A stretch of DNA of 64,000 bases from Diploscapter coronatus (taxonomy: Eukaryota > Nematoda > Chromadorea > Rhabditida > Rhabditidae). Below are positions 24,901-36,443 of the stretch, one piece after another; position 1 is the first letter of the stretch; each line of letters starts with the position of its first letter. The notes under the pieces are model-generated. The model was given only the letters and a program-made list of their open reading frames with translations. It did not search any database and was not told where the DNA came from. A program made the translations under genes and the position numbers. Location: positions 15,585,201-15,649,200 of the forward strand of contig OZ038422.1 in NCBI GenBank assembly GCA_964036155.1. Direction: 5' to 3'.

Positions 24901-27900
24901 TATCGATTCAAATGTTATTCCGTCTACTATTCATTTGTGATCCGTGACATTCGATACTCAGCTGTTTCGATATCATCGAGATATCGTTTCACTATCGCTT
25001 CTTCTCATCGAAAATCACAAAATCCGATAGTCTATTCACAATAGGCTATCCACGTGGATGGATTCGACAGTGTTCCACAATTCTTTGCTAGCCGTTCTGA
25101 TCGGTTCCTTTCTCATTTTCTTCGTTTGTGTCTGCTGCATTTCGGCATTCACAGACTGGGGTATCTGCTGCAATGACCCTCATCTTCTGGCCCATTTCAT
25201 GTCGCGAGCCAACTCTTCTCAGCCCTGCGACTGTACTGAGGCTGAGGACTCAGTCGTCAACGTGGAATTCGATGAGAAGGAAGAGGATCGACTACAAGAG
25301 GAAATGCAGACGGCACTGCAATGGAACCAAGAGAATATTCAGGAAGCAAGTCTGCGGAATATTCGACGAACAGAGGAGTCTGGCATTGAACTGGACGATA
25401 TGGCAGAGCGAGACTCCGCTGCCGAAGTCGATAGTGCGAATGAAGAACAATTTGACAGTAGTTCGTTTCTATTCACAATTTCATGAAGGAAAATCAATTC
25501 TGCTTGAAATCTGTCAAATTCTTTAGACTTTTTTTCCGTATTTCTCAATGTTTCACTTCATTCATTCGATTGGTTGTTGCCTACGTAAACCTGCGCTCAC
25601 GTTTTCTCCCTCCATTTCTACGCCAAGACATTGGCCACCGCGATTTTCTTAGACACTCACATTTTCGGCTCCATTTCAACGTTGCCCAGGAACAGTTGTT
25701 TGGGGCTTGGCGAAGAGGCAGAGAGAGTGAGGAAAGAAAAGAAGCGGGACCCATCGAAGTGCGAATTGGATATTTTACAGCGTCAGCATCTAACTTCGCC
25801 ACCAGTAAGAAAGCACGAGAAAGTGGAAAATGGTCCAACCAAAAGGCGTGAACAAAGCCATCTCACAAATCATGCAATTTAGCACGGAAAATAGGCCACT
25901 GACAGCTGAAAAAATGATGACTGATGATATGCGATTTTAATTTATTTCATTTCAGTTGTATGACCGGATCGCTCAATTGAACTGCGCCCCTGTGCCTACA
26001 GAACAAGAAGCTTCCACTTTGAACAAAGATGTGAGTCCTTTTAGTTTTATGAAGAATAAGGTTGAGAAGCTTTGTTTATTCGTGCAAGTCGAGCTTTGCG
26101 TCATAGAGATCATTTTGTTTTGTACTAGTACCTTCGCTGTGCTAGGAAAAATAATGCGCGATCTTTGAAGTAAAAGATATGTTGAAATCAGTGTTGGGCG
26201 GAAAGTGCATTTTCCGATTTCGGAAACCGGCAACGGAAAATAAAATTCAGTTTCAAAATTTCGGAAATAGGAAATGAAAAAGTGCCCAACACTGGTTGAA
26301 ATGTTGAATCAGATATCCATGGCACGCTCTGCATAAGGTAAACTAAAATATCTGAGCGAGTTAAAGTTTGAAGCAAGGTTTGAATTTGTGCATTGCTCGC
26401 TCACATTCGCACACGAATTCCGCAGAACCTTGTTCGAATTTTATGATTCCAATATCTAATCATCGTAGAAGTTGACGAGCCAGACATACCGAAAATAGTG
26501 CATTTTCTAGATGCGATATCATTTCAGATAGAGCACCTTTCAAAGAGATGTCTATTTTGTTTTCCCAATTCTTTCAACGAAAAAACGCTTCGCTTTCCAA
26601 TTTTTCCTTAGTGTGAGATCTATGATATGAGCTTATGATTCTGATCGTGCATTGATCGTTCGAAAATAATTTCGTTTCATTCTTTTTGCGTTTTCTTTTC
26701 TGTCAGCGCCGCAGACCAAATTGTGTGAGAATTTTGATGTATGGGATGTCGGAAGGCTTGACAGGCCAAAGGGGATGGGATGCGTGAAGATAAACTGATG
26801 TGAGTGGTAGAGTGGAAGAGACGAGAGTAAGGATTGATAGAGACAACGGAAAGGGTAACGAATCCATGAATCTCATGGGAATGATAGAGTAGATTCACAA
26901 ATGGCTTGAATCTGCTAGAATAAAAATAGTAGATGGATTAACTTGAACTTGAAGCTCAACCTGCACATTACTGGAGAGAGGATGATAATGGATGAGCTAG
27001 GAGAGTGCAAAGTGCTTGGATCTAAAGAACCGAACATCTATTTGATTTAGAAAAATGCATATTTTAGGTAATCGCTTCGATCGACAGTCTATTGGCTCCG
27101 AGTACGGAAGCGCAAGAACTCAAACAACTGTTACATTCAACGCATCTCATGGTGAGTTTTAGACTGTGCATTTCAATTTTAGTCTTTTCACCTTTATTAA
27201 CTTTCTAGCATTTTTACCTTCAACCTGCTCAAATTCATTGTTTCTTTATGATGATATTCCAATATTTTTGCAACTTGAAAATTTTGAAGCATTTCTAAAA
27301 TTTCTTTTCCGATAATAATTGTTTCAAAAGCTTGCAACAAATGCATTATCTTTGAAGCCACGCGCTATCGAACTCTCGAGGTATCCATTTCTCGATTTTT
27401 CACGGCTGCCAAAATTTTACCCTCGGGGTTTAGAATTTCGGTTTATTTGGATTCGGATAGCGGCTTCTTCCCGAATTTGGCATCCTTTCTCCTTCTGCCG
27501 AAAATTTTCGAAATGGCTATTCATATCTCCTACCTCCTTTATGTGCTTTCATCAGACCTCGCATATATTCCCTCATTCGAATTGACATCTTTTATTCTGA
27601 CAGGCTGCCGCGTCTTTGAAGATGATTTCCCTATTTTTAGTTTCAAGCAATCATTTTTCCGATATTATTAGAGTTTTCAAATTTATATTCTTCTGCTTGA
27701 GATCAGTTTTCTCAGTTCCCATTTCAAGCAACTTATCTTATAATCTAGTAAAAATTAATTCTGCAAAATTTCTATATTTAAAAAAAAAAAAAAACATTCT
27801 TAAATGCTCTTGCATTGCGTTGTACACAATATTTCCTTTTATTCTGAGTGCATTCAGGAAGTTCCAACAGAAAATTCATCTTCTTTACAAAGATTTTTCC

Positions 27901-30900
27901 AATTCCGATAACTTCAGACATGTCTCCAAGCGCACGACGTGGTAGTCTCAGAAATCTGTGATACGGACGACCGAAGTCATACTCCACCAGGTCCTCCCCC
28001 AGACAGATCGACGATGGAAAACGTATGATTTCACACTGGCATTGTATCTTTCATCCGAGTCAATATCAACACTCTCTGCACTCTTTCAACGGCAGCTATA
28101 GCTCTGCTCCAATTTATCAAATTTTTTACCCTTCTCTTGTTTTCCCGACTCTAATTCGATTAATGTGCAGAGCATCTAGCACAACACATGTGGCAGTGCA
28201 GCTCTTTGCTGTCGATCTTACACACATTTGTAATCGATACGGATGAAGAGCAAGTTGATTTTCTTTGAGAATGGAAAATATGTTGAAAACTGCATAGAGA
28301 AAATCATAGTTGAATGATACGACATTTTTCGAAGTTAGTTGCGCTCGAAAACATGACCAGAATAGGAGAAAAAAGTCTTATAACCCTAAGATTAGAAATA
28401 ATGAATTTATTTCAGCACGCCTCAACCTCGACATCCCAAGTCCCATTTTCCTACCTGAACGGTGGCGTACTACCTTTGGGTGCGAATCGAGCTGGAACTT
28501 CAACTGAAGATTATCCAACCACATCATTTGCTTGTGACGATGAGGACGATCTGTTGAATGAATGCGTTTCGAGAATACGATTGGTGCAGTTTCAGAAGGA
28601 CACCGAAGAACCTATGGGAATTACGCTCAAGGTTGGCAAACTAAACCATATTTTTTCTTTATTCCTTCCAGTCAAGTTCACGAATCATTCCTGTTGCTTC
28701 AATGTCAAGAAACTTCAAGCGTTAGTCAAGCACACAATATTCAGCTTCCTTTTATAATGCAAACATGGACCAAAGTTCTCATAATTTTAGAATACAGCAC
28801 AAACTTTGATATTTAACATTTTTCGCGCATCCGGTACCAAGAATAAGTGCACAGAGCAGCAGTTTCTTCGCACTCGCCTTCTTCTTGCTTTCTTGCTTAC
28901 CTTCTTGCCTCTTCGCTTGCTTCTCTAGCTGCTTACTTCACATGGCCACAATCTAATTTGCGATGCTTTTCCCGTCTCCGCTTTTTCTTCGTTCAAAACG
29001 AAAATTTTGTTGCAAAATCAGGATACATAGGTTTCGAAATGAGAAAAGGGATATTTGACGTAACAATGAGATAAACATGAATGAAGAAAGAAATGCCATT
29101 ATTTTTGAACACACGATGAGAAATCATTTATAATTTATCAGAGGCGTTGCTCGTGATCGCTTTATGCATGCTCAAAGTAGTGGCCAATTTATTTAAAAAT
29201 TTTAGCATATCTTGCTTATGGATATTTAATTCCAAGATTCATTTCGGTTAATTAATAAAGTCATAATTTTCCTTCTAACATCTTTTTGACCAGCAGATTA
29301 TCAGAAATAAAATCCTCGAAAAATGTTTAAAGTACAAGAGATAATTGATGTCTGCTTTCAGGTAACAGAAGAAGGTCGATGTTTCGTGGCGAGGATAATG
29401 CACGGTGGAATGATACATCGACAAGGTAGACTTGGATCGAAGCAGTTGCTCACGAAAAACCAACAATTCAATGAATTTAGCGACACTGCACGTAGGGGAT
29501 GAAATCCGAGAAATCAATGGAATCTCTGTGACGAATCGATCCGTCGATTCGTTACAGCAGATGCTACGGGATGCTCGTGGACAAGTAGGCATATCATCTG
29601 GGAAAGAAATCAAAATCATGGGTTTTCAGGTAACGTTCAAAATAGTTCCGTCTTATCGATCTGCGCCTCCTGCCTGTGAAATATTCGTACGAGCACAGTT
29701 CGACTACGATCCGGCACAGGATGATCTGAATCCGTGCCCACAGGCTGGCGTTCCTTTCAAGACTGGAGACATTCTACAGGTTGGTAAATTGTCTACTAAA
29801 CGGATAATGACTGGACAAATATCCTGGCTCTGATAATCTGAGACAATGGTGTGCAAATTCCATTCCTCGCAAAATATTTTACGTTCAACCCAGTCCTATT
29901 ACTGGATAAATTCGAACCAAAGAAATCGAGACTTCTCTCGAATAACAAGTCGTCAATGAATCACTTTCAGGTGATATCAAAAGACGATCACAACTGGTGG
30001 CAAGCCCGATTCGTATCGTCGTTTCCTTCGATTGGGACAGTCAAGCATCCTCCACCTGGCACAGCCATCGCTGGCCTCATTCCTTCTCCCGAGCTGCAAG
30101 AATGGCGAACAGCTTGTCTCGCTATGGAAAGGGCCAAGGATCAATGTAGCTATAATTTTGTCAAGCTGACTTTCATTAGCAGATTTCAGCGCATTGCATG
30201 TGGTTCAATAAGAAGAAGAAGTACTATACCACGAAGTATCTCCAGAAGCATTCGGCACTGTTTGACCAGTTAGACTTGGTAACCTATGAGGAGGTAGAAG
30301 CTCTCTATAAACTTGATTCATCGTTATCTCTTGATTTAGGTAATGCGATTGTCGTCTTATCGACGAAAAACTTTGGTGTTGCTCGGAGCGCATGGAGTTG
30401 GAAGGCGACACATCAAAAATACTCTGATCCACAGGCATCCGAACCGATTCGCTTATCCGATTCCGCGTAATAGTTTTCAAATAAATGCTTCTACCGAGAC
30501 TTTCTATTCAAGACACGACACGACCTCCAAGAAAAGATGAAATCGACGGAAAGCACTATTATTTCGTTTCGACAGATCAAATGCGGCAGGACATTCAGAG
30601 CAATGAATATTTAGAGTACGGAACGCACGAAGAAAGTGGGGACTTTGTTATGATTTCGAAATTTCAAACTCTATCTGTAGGTATGTACGGCACGAAGCTA
30701 GAGACGATTAGGAATATCCACAAGAGCGGGAAGATCGCCATTTTGGACGTGGAACCACAGGCTCTGAAAGTCCTTCGGACAGCCGAATATTCGCCATTCG
30801 TCGTGTTCATCGCTGCACCGAACTTGCAAGGGATGCAAGATGTATGTTTTCTTACATAAGTATTGTTTTCAAATTTGCATAACTTGAAAATGTTGATCTT

Positions 30901-31106
30901 TATTGACAATTAATTTTCAATTCCAGCCAGACGGTTCTCTGGAACGATTGCTTCGCGAATCGGATATTCTGCGACAGGCCTTCGGCCATTTGTTCGACTA
31001 CATTATCGTCAACAACGACATCGATGAGACGATTCAGCAGTTGGAGAGACTCGTCGAGAAGCTGCCTGCCTGTCCGCAGTGGCTTCCTGTTTCGTGGGTC
31101 TATTAG
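15999..31106 (+). CDS. lin-2: LIN-2/CASK membrane-associated guanylate kinase
   Basis: 24 exons, 960 aa, close to C. elegans LIN-2 and human CASK: 15999-16078, 16251-16363, 20016-20090, 20137-20245, 20292-20387, 20431-20513, 20557-20632, 20674-20872, 20916-21023, 21068-21232, 22372-22482, 25956-26030, 27068-27151, 27918-28022, 28416-28631, 29362-29425, 29481-29584, 29630-29779, 29971-30145, 30190-30293, 30340-30466, 30513-30635, 30681-30841, 30927-31106. Domains: CaMK-like pseudokinase (~19-283; HRD 146-148, GFG instead of DFG at 169-171), calmodulin-binding stretch (~300-320), L27 pair (~369-480), PDZ (~543-625), SH3 (~645-705), guanylate kinase (~768-955, [10 protein letters not shown]). 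It ends VSWVY. Known role: scaffold with LIN-7 and LIN-10 that places receptors at basolateral and synaptic membranes. An in-frame TGA lies 6 nt before the ATG, and a TTGCTTAG acceptor ~20 nt upstream. Confidence 0.96.
16686..19492 (-). CDS. large P-loop GTPase, AIG1/septin-like, nested in lin-2 intron 2
   Basis: Four exons: 19492-19445, 19356-19174, 19122-19044 and 19000-16686, giving 874 aa. The long last exon is open for 758 codons but begins at a Leu codon, so the three small upstream exons are needed. A TTATTTTAG acceptor lies 5 nt before the ATG. Features: a Cys-rich segment (~180-240, several CxxC pairs, probably zinc-binding); Walker [10 protein letters not shown] (~272-280); switch II DTPGIGD (~358); FCFTNTRG, the NKxD equivalent (~425); a second Cys/His-rich segment (~600-680); charged helical repeats; an acidic tail. 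It matches the TRAFAC GTPases near AIG1/septins known from fungi, amoebae and some animals. The role is unknown. It lies wholly inside an intron of the CASK kinase domain, on the opposite strand. Confidence 0.9.
21253..21462. repeat. decayed mariner-like MITE in lin-2 intron 10
   Basis: The right end (complement CAGTGGCGGTCAAAAGTTTG) is typical of the other copies here and is followed by TA. The left end is degenerate but shares AAATTTGGAACA. Boundaries are approximate on the left. Confidence 0.55.
22065..22150 (+). other. tRNA-Cys-like fragment in lin-2 intron 10
   Basis: The string GGTATAGCTCAGTGG equals the 5' part of a eukaryotic tRNA-Cys, including the A box TAGCTCAGTGG. About 40 nt on, AGTTCTAGAATT is only a weak B-box resemblance, and the stems do not pair well. 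It is probably a dead tRNA or a tRNA-derived repeat fragment, not a working tRNA. Confidence 0.35.
23280..24026 (+). promoter_or_regulatory. candidate internal promoter of lin-2
   Basis: A GC-richer block within otherwise AT-rich intron 11. It includes the GC-box-like GGGCGTGGCC at about 23400 and long C/T tracts, and lies just 5' of a candidate alternative start exon (24027). No TATA box or initiator can be assigned, so the call rests on composition and position. Confidence 0.35.
24027..24146 (+). CDS. lin-2: alternative first exon of lin-2 (kinase-less isoform)
   Basis: An ATG in good context opens 40 codons rich in Ser, Ala, Thr and Gln and ends exactly at a strong donor, CAACAG|GTAAGA, in phase 0. 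The next lin-2 exon (25956) also begins in phase 0. Splicing would give a product starting at this tail and entering the scaffold part within the first L27 domain, with no pseudokinase. As I recall, C. elegans lin-2 also has a form lacking the kinase domain, which supports the reading. No transcript evidence is available here. It could instead belong to another transcript nested in the intron. Confidence 0.55.
25058..25486 (+). CDS. single-pass membrane protein with acidic tail, inside lin-2 intron 11
   Basis: One uninterrupted exon of 142 codons, on the same strand as lin-2. A hydrophobic segment (residues ~9-30, [18 protein letters not shown]) is followed by a run of cysteines (CVCC, WGICC, CDC), then a long acidic tail rich in Glu and Asp (residues ~60-135). 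No donor in the proper phase joins it to lin-2, so it looks like an independent gene, with the GC-richer stretch at 24.4-24.9 kb as a likely leader. I do not recognise the family. Confidence is moderate because it rests on one open frame with sensible protein features. Confidence 0.5.
   Translation: MDSTVFHNSLLAVLIGSFLIFFVCVCCISAFTDWGICCNDPHLLAHFMSRANSSQPCDCTEAEDSVVNVEFDEKEEDRLQEEMQTALQWNQENIQEASLRNIRRTEESGIELDDMAERDSAAEVDSANEEQFDSSSFLFTIS
26189..26294. repeat. hAT-like MITE in lin-2 intron 12
   Basis: The inverted ends CAGTGTTGGGC and GCCCAACACTG are perfect, and the exact 8-bp duplication GTTGAAAT stands at 26181-26188 and 26295-26302. It is 106 bp with TTTCGGAAA-rich interior and no coding frame. 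Confidence 0.9.
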
Positions 31107-31947
31107 GTTAACAAAATACTATTTCAAAATCCAGGTTATTTGCTAATTATTATTATTATTATAAAATGCCACAATCGAATAATTTATTCTACTCCTTTCA
31201 AAGTCCATCATTTATCATTGGAAGTTTATCTAGAGGCATTTTCATTGAATGATATTCACCAGTTATTATCTTGGGCATTGATTTGATAATCTAATGTTCT
31301 CATATTCTTCAAACAAAAATTTGTGATCACGATTTTCTTCTAATTCTCAACATTCCCTAAAATCGTTATGAATTTTTAGAATATTCATTCATTCATTCTC
31401 AGAATTTCCATATCTCTCGAAGCAAATTGATAATTTCAGCAAACAAATCCATTATTTTAGCCAGATTGCTCATTTTTATAATATGACGACGAGATGAAAA
31501 TATTTGGATAATTCTAAATATTGTTGAAGTAATTGGTGCTAGACTCAACCCGTGCTATTTTGTTTTTTCCCATAAAATATTGATTAGATAAATTACCGAC
31601 TTTCTCTACACATTGTCACTTTCTAGTGTGATCTTGTATACGTATTTTGATTAATACTTACTTAAAGTCAACAAGGATAGGATATTTTCCAATAATTATA
31701 TTATTTCTCTCACCAAGTGACCTTACGCATTTCCCTCACATTGCCACATATTTTCCATTTTACTACTTATTAAGATAAATTAATAATCAGTGATGATAAG
31801 ATAATAAATATTTTGCAATATAAGAAAAATTCCTATCTTTTTATTAAAAAGTTAGATAACATAATCACCAATTTCTTAAAATGCATTTACGAATTCATTA
31901 TATTCTGACGTCTGCCCTAAAACTATTTAAAGAATTTACAATAGAAA
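31107..31947. other. intergenic, 3' ends of lin-2 and the operon meet
   Basis: About 840 bp of very AT-rich DNA between the convergent lin-2 stop and the stop of the small gene at 31948. Only A/T-rich 3' flank was seen. Confidence 0.5.
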
Positions 31948-32555
31948 TTATTCATGCATCGCATTTTTCAAATATCTAGCCTGATATTCGAGCATAGGAC
32001 TGTTGATTTCGTTGATATCCAATCCGGGAATCGCATCAGTTATAGGCCTGATGTCGCCACTCAAAATTACTTCCATTTCTTGAACCGAATAATCCAACCA
32101 TGATTGGTTATTTGGTTCAAATCCAATAGACTTTATCTGAAAAAGCTATATGAATATAAAAGGTGAAATAGTTTCATTTTTCAAAAATTCATAATTTGGA
32201 AGATACGAAAAAATCAAGGATTGAAGATTCTGGACATATCCTGAGCTTGATTATATCGGCCAAATTTCAAATATTAAAGATAACTTCAATTTTATACTCA
32301 TGAATTTCCTAAATTTTAAAAATAATTGCTGTCTTTTCAAGTTTTAAGCGACGAACTCAATGATTCATTGAAAAACTGCAATTCATTGTCGCTTGAACGG
32401 AAATGGAAATTGTTTGTAGATTTCTTGAATTGATATGTCACAATGATCAAAGGCGAAGAGCATTAGTCTTTGCTCAACTTTAAAATAAGGAACTATAATT
32501 AGTACTATCCTAGAATTTTTGCGTAATAATTCTGTGCAATTACCTCAAATGGCAT
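31948..32555 (-). CDS. 66-aa protein, second gene of a likely operon
   Basis: The coding parts are 32555-32544 and 32136-31948, with a leader exon running from 32613. The leader starts at a TTTTTAG acceptor with no plausible donor between it and the stop of the gene upstream (32706), so it is best explained by trans-splicing. The protein begins M-P-F-E-I-K-S-I-G-F, is hydrophilic and has no signal peptide; I do not recognise it. The frame stays open for 54 nt before the ATG, so a longer N-terminus from an unseen exon remains possible. The 92-nt gap to the gene upstream suggests it is the downstream member of a two-gene operon. Confidence 0.55.
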
Positions 32556-32613
32556 GTTTTGTCTATATATGTATATTTCTTGAAATTCGGCGTGGAATAT
32601 TTCGACCTTGTAG

Positions 32614-32705
32614 CTAAAAATAATATCAAAGATCCCAAATATTTATTGACAGCAGTAAATATGAAATAATAAAGTTTGGTATAAAAAATAAAAGTAATTA
32701 ATTAT
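32614..32705 (-). promoter_or_regulatory. intercistronic region of a probable operon
   Basis: On the minus strand: AATAAA overlapping the upstream stop, then a T-rich stretch (TTTTATTTTTTATAC), then a TTATTTTTAG acceptor, all in about 92 nt. This is the usual arrangement at SL2-type trans-splice sites in nematode operons. Confidence 0.5.
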
Positions 32706-34573
32706 TTATTCTGGGATTGGTTCTTCGGTGTCGATCTTCTTTCGCTTTTGCTGAAAATGAAAATCCATTAGACGTGATTCTTTGCTTATTCACTGAAATG
32801 TTTCTAGTTTGTACGATACATCGTCAACTTATAAATCAGATCGTGGCCTATTTTATGTCACCAAAGAGTTTTCGTCTACTATCATTTTTGTTTCATTTCT
32901 GTGGACAGTTTGTGAGTTTTTCTTCCGCTTTCCAAATTCTCGATTTTATGACTTTCGTTATTTTTCTGATGAAAGTGTAAAGAAAATGTTCAAAAATCGT
33001 GACTAAAAGTGTGAAACTCAAAGAAAATTCAGCGCAAGCGAATCAACGGTATGGGTGAAAATGTACTGAAAAAGAATGAGATGGAAGAAGTATATGGCAA
33101 AAAATACTCACAGCTATCAAACTAAACTCATTTTAATACACAAATGAAATAAGTCATAACCGAAATTGATAACTTTGACGATAATAAGCAAATGAACACA
33201 GCACTAACGTTGTATTCCTCATGGAGTTTGTTGAGTTCAGTCAAATCCAATTTCTTGATCTTCTTGATGATGGTTTTGACATTGGTATCCTGGAACTCTT
33301 CCAGATCATCGCCCTCCTTTGGCCACAGCAGAGCCATCAATTCGTTGACTGCATCTTTGGTCTAAATGGTTTTTTTTCAAAAATAAATCACAAATATCGC
33401 GCCTTAGGCGAGCTGGCCGTTATATCAAAATTTCCGTTAAAATAATGTAAAAAATCAAGTTTGGCTAATTCTTTTCATTATTAAATGCATCGCAGAAAAT
33501 TCGAAAAAAAATTTTATTTACACTTACAGCTTGCGAAAGCTCAGGCCTTTCGATGAGTTTGAAGACATTATCGTGCACTCTGATGAGTTTCTTCGCCTTC
33601 TTCTCGGCCTTTTTCTAAACCAATCAAGACTGAAATCAGTCATATGCATAGAAAGTGTAACCAAGTCAGCCTCGAGTTTCTTGTCATCTCCGTCGGCCTT
33701 CTTGGTGAGTTCGGGTTTGACAAGGTCCAAGACTTGCTGCAGTCGCTCCTCCCGAGACTTGCCTTGTAGATGGGCAATTTGGCGAACCTGAAATTATGGA
33801 AAATCTTCTCCTTACAAAAGATATTTACGCATGATGGTTCATTTCTTGATAAAATAAGAGATAGACAATTGAGTACTGTAATTTACACTGCATCATTGTT
33901 CGTAGAAATTTGTCTCTCTTCTAAAACGTAAAAGAAGAAGCGTCTACGCAAAACTTTTAAGGTTTATGGTTATGTGAACTTTTAATATGATAGAATAAAC
34001 TTCACTTTTATAGCATTCTTTGGATCAGAAATTACTAGTGAAATAGAGACAGTGTAAATAGGTATTATGAATCTAAGATTCATGATAAAATAAATTATTA
34101 AATAGTTGTGTAAGTGCATTTTAGATCGGTATTAGATGATTTTCTGCGAATTTTGTTCAATTAAAGCAACTCATTGATTTCACAATAACATGATACAACC
34201 TTGTTCAAATATCAGATTCAAATCAAATACGAAATATTTCTCGCCCGAATCATACAAATTTTTATAATAAATATCTTACCTTCAAAGCCATCTTCTTGTC
34301 CTTTGGAACGATGCGGGAATCGCGGACAATTTGGGACAGAGCTCGTGCAGCACTCTTGGAGAACTTATTCGAATCAACGGCTGAAAATTGCGAAAATAAA
34401 AATGTCATCGCTTTATATTTCAAACCTCCTTTCTTGTCACCAGACTCTGTGGCGTTTTTCGCATCCCCTCCATTTTCGGCTGGCTTGTCTACCGTAGCAG
34501 CCTCTGCTGGTGCTTCTTGTGCTTGTCCGAACACGAACAATGTAACCCCAATCAGAAGTACAAGTTTGATCAT
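32706..34573 (-). CDS. secreted Lys/Glu-rich helical protein
   Basis: Six exons: 34573-34426, 34380-34280, 33787-33662, 33614-33528, 33361-33209 and 32750-32706, giving 219 aa. A signal peptide (MIKLVLLIGVTLFVFGQAQ) is followed by an Ala/Glu/Lys-rich low-complexity linker (~20-50), then a long region of amphipathic helices with many Lys, Leu and Glu. There are almost no cysteines. It ends EEPIPE. I do not recognise the family. A TTTTAG acceptor lies 5 nt before the ATG. It is the likely first gene of an operon with the 66-aa gene downstream. Confidence 0.8.
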
Positions 34574-35749
34574 ATTATCTAAAATCGTTGAAATCACAAC
34601 AAAACGAAAAGTGAGAACTATAAATGAGTTAAAGTTATTCCTAGAAGAAAAGACGCACTATTCGAAATTCGAAAATCACTAAATAACACCTTTCGTAGAC
34701 CTCTATCTCAGTATTTATCAAGTTCACTTGTTGGAAGGCATCAATTAGTCAGAAACATTGAAAATTTCGTCCTCAAAAAGTGTTTTGATCACCAATAATG
34801 ATTGGAAAAACGATTCTAGAAATTCAGAGAAACTGCGATTAACTTTTGCAGGCGGTCTTTGCTTTATGACCTTCTACTGGAAAGACAGAGACTTCTTCAC
34901 TTCTTTTATTCTTTCCGATAAAATTCGAATTTCGTTAAATGAAACGAAATTAATTGGAAAGACACCATCTTCAATCATACCTCGCAAAACCAATGACAAC
35001 CCTCACGTTTCATTGTCTTATCAGATTTTAAATACGGTTCCACAAAAATTTTAAGTTGAGAAATTTTAGGTCCCAAGTTTGAGAGTAAGTTCGAATACTG
35101 TTGAATTTTAAGAGAAAATGCTGCAACCACACCGTATTAAAACTAAAGAGTATCACTACTAAATCAGGCCATTTTTCATCGCATACGGATGGCAAATAAA
35201 TTAAATGAAATCCTATAAATGAAGCATGACAAACTGTAGTTGTTCGGGAATACCAGGAAAGTATAAGCGATAAGAGAGGGGTGCTACTATGTCAGGTATT
35301 TATAGACACTGAACTGACGGAAATAGTGAATAAGTAAGAGAAACATAATCGATGTGTTATGAATCCTCAAATGGATAAAAAAACGTTGGAAGCGTTTATG
35401 TAAATTAGAGCCCCACAAAATCAACTAGCATCGATAATAAATCTCGAATTAAAATAGAAAGTTCTCGCATTTTTCTATAAGTGACAACTTATGCCATTGA
35501 TTATTTATTATTGATAAAATAAAATCATTATAGCATAACATATCAAGGTGCTGGATACAATATTTGCAAAATCAAGCTAAATTTATATGACAATCTCCTC
35601 TAAAGATCAATGGAGAATTATCGTGAAAACATAGGATATCCAGTTTTTGGCTTTATCCATCGACAATAATACATTTCAGCAGAACGGAACGCACTTCGCG
35701 CGGTCGATTCTGAAAATACTTGAAATAGGAAATTTTGTAAAAGAACTTC
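34574..35749. other. intergenic
   Basis: About 1.2 kb, promoter side of the operon and 3' flank of the next gene. Nothing recognisable. Confidence 0.5.
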
Positions 35750-36443
35750 TTACGCGAAATTAGATTTGACCGGATGACCATGTCCTTTGCTTTTCTTCTC
35801 GTCATCTATGAAATGAAGAAAATTCACAGGCAAAGTGGCATTCTTGCCATTCTTATTCCTAAATTGAATATTCTAGCCTCCAATGCAAAAATATGACAGT
35901 ACTTCATGCACTCATCATATCGCTTCTTCCGATTATCTTGACGTTTCTTTTCTCGTTGAGAGCGAACATCGGGAGGAATGTAGGTTCCACCGGGCGGACT
36001 CTGCAGATCCATCATTTTGGGCTCGTATTCCTCAGCCTCGTCAAACCCGAGGAGAATCATTGCACAAGTTCCGCTATACTTTTGACATTATTTTCTCTCA
36101 AATTACTCTCCTACTTTTTCTTGGCTTCATCTTCACGTCTCTTGCGATTATCTTGGCGTTTCTTCTCTCGCTGAGCACGAACATCAGGAGGAATATAGGT
36201 CCCTGAAATTTAGAATTTGAGCTCTAATAAAAGTAAAAATTTGAAAATACCACCAGGAGCGCCCTGCAAATTCATCGGCTCAGCTTTAGTTTCGTTGAAG
36301 AGCTGAAAGTAAAAATCTCATTAAAACTTTATCCAAATATTAGCAAACATTCAGAATGAACTCACCGAAATTTCCTCCATCCTTTCAACTGAAAGAGCGC
36401 AAGCGAATGCAACGCATAGACCAAGTAGAAGTAATCGTTGCAT
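35750..36443 (-). CDS. secreted basic protein with duplicated PPDVR unit
   Basis: Proposed ex. 36443-36366, 36302-36251, 36202-36115, 36073-35898 and 35805-35750. A signal peptide (MQRLLLLGLCVAFACALS) is followed by a unit ending G-G-T-Y-I-P-P-D-V-R-A-Q-R-E-K-K-R-Q-D-N-R. A second unit repeats it almost unchanged (S-P-P-G-G-T-Y-I-P-P-D-V-R-S-Q-R), so exons were duplicated inside the gene. The junctions after the first unit are less sure: reading straight on gives a stop (AAAAAG TAG) and a shorter one-unit protein. An in-frame ATG 30 nt upstream (36473) would add ten residues; the signal peptide favours the ATG chosen. Its function is unknown. The neighbour at 37723-38299 is a paralogue. Confidence 0.65.
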
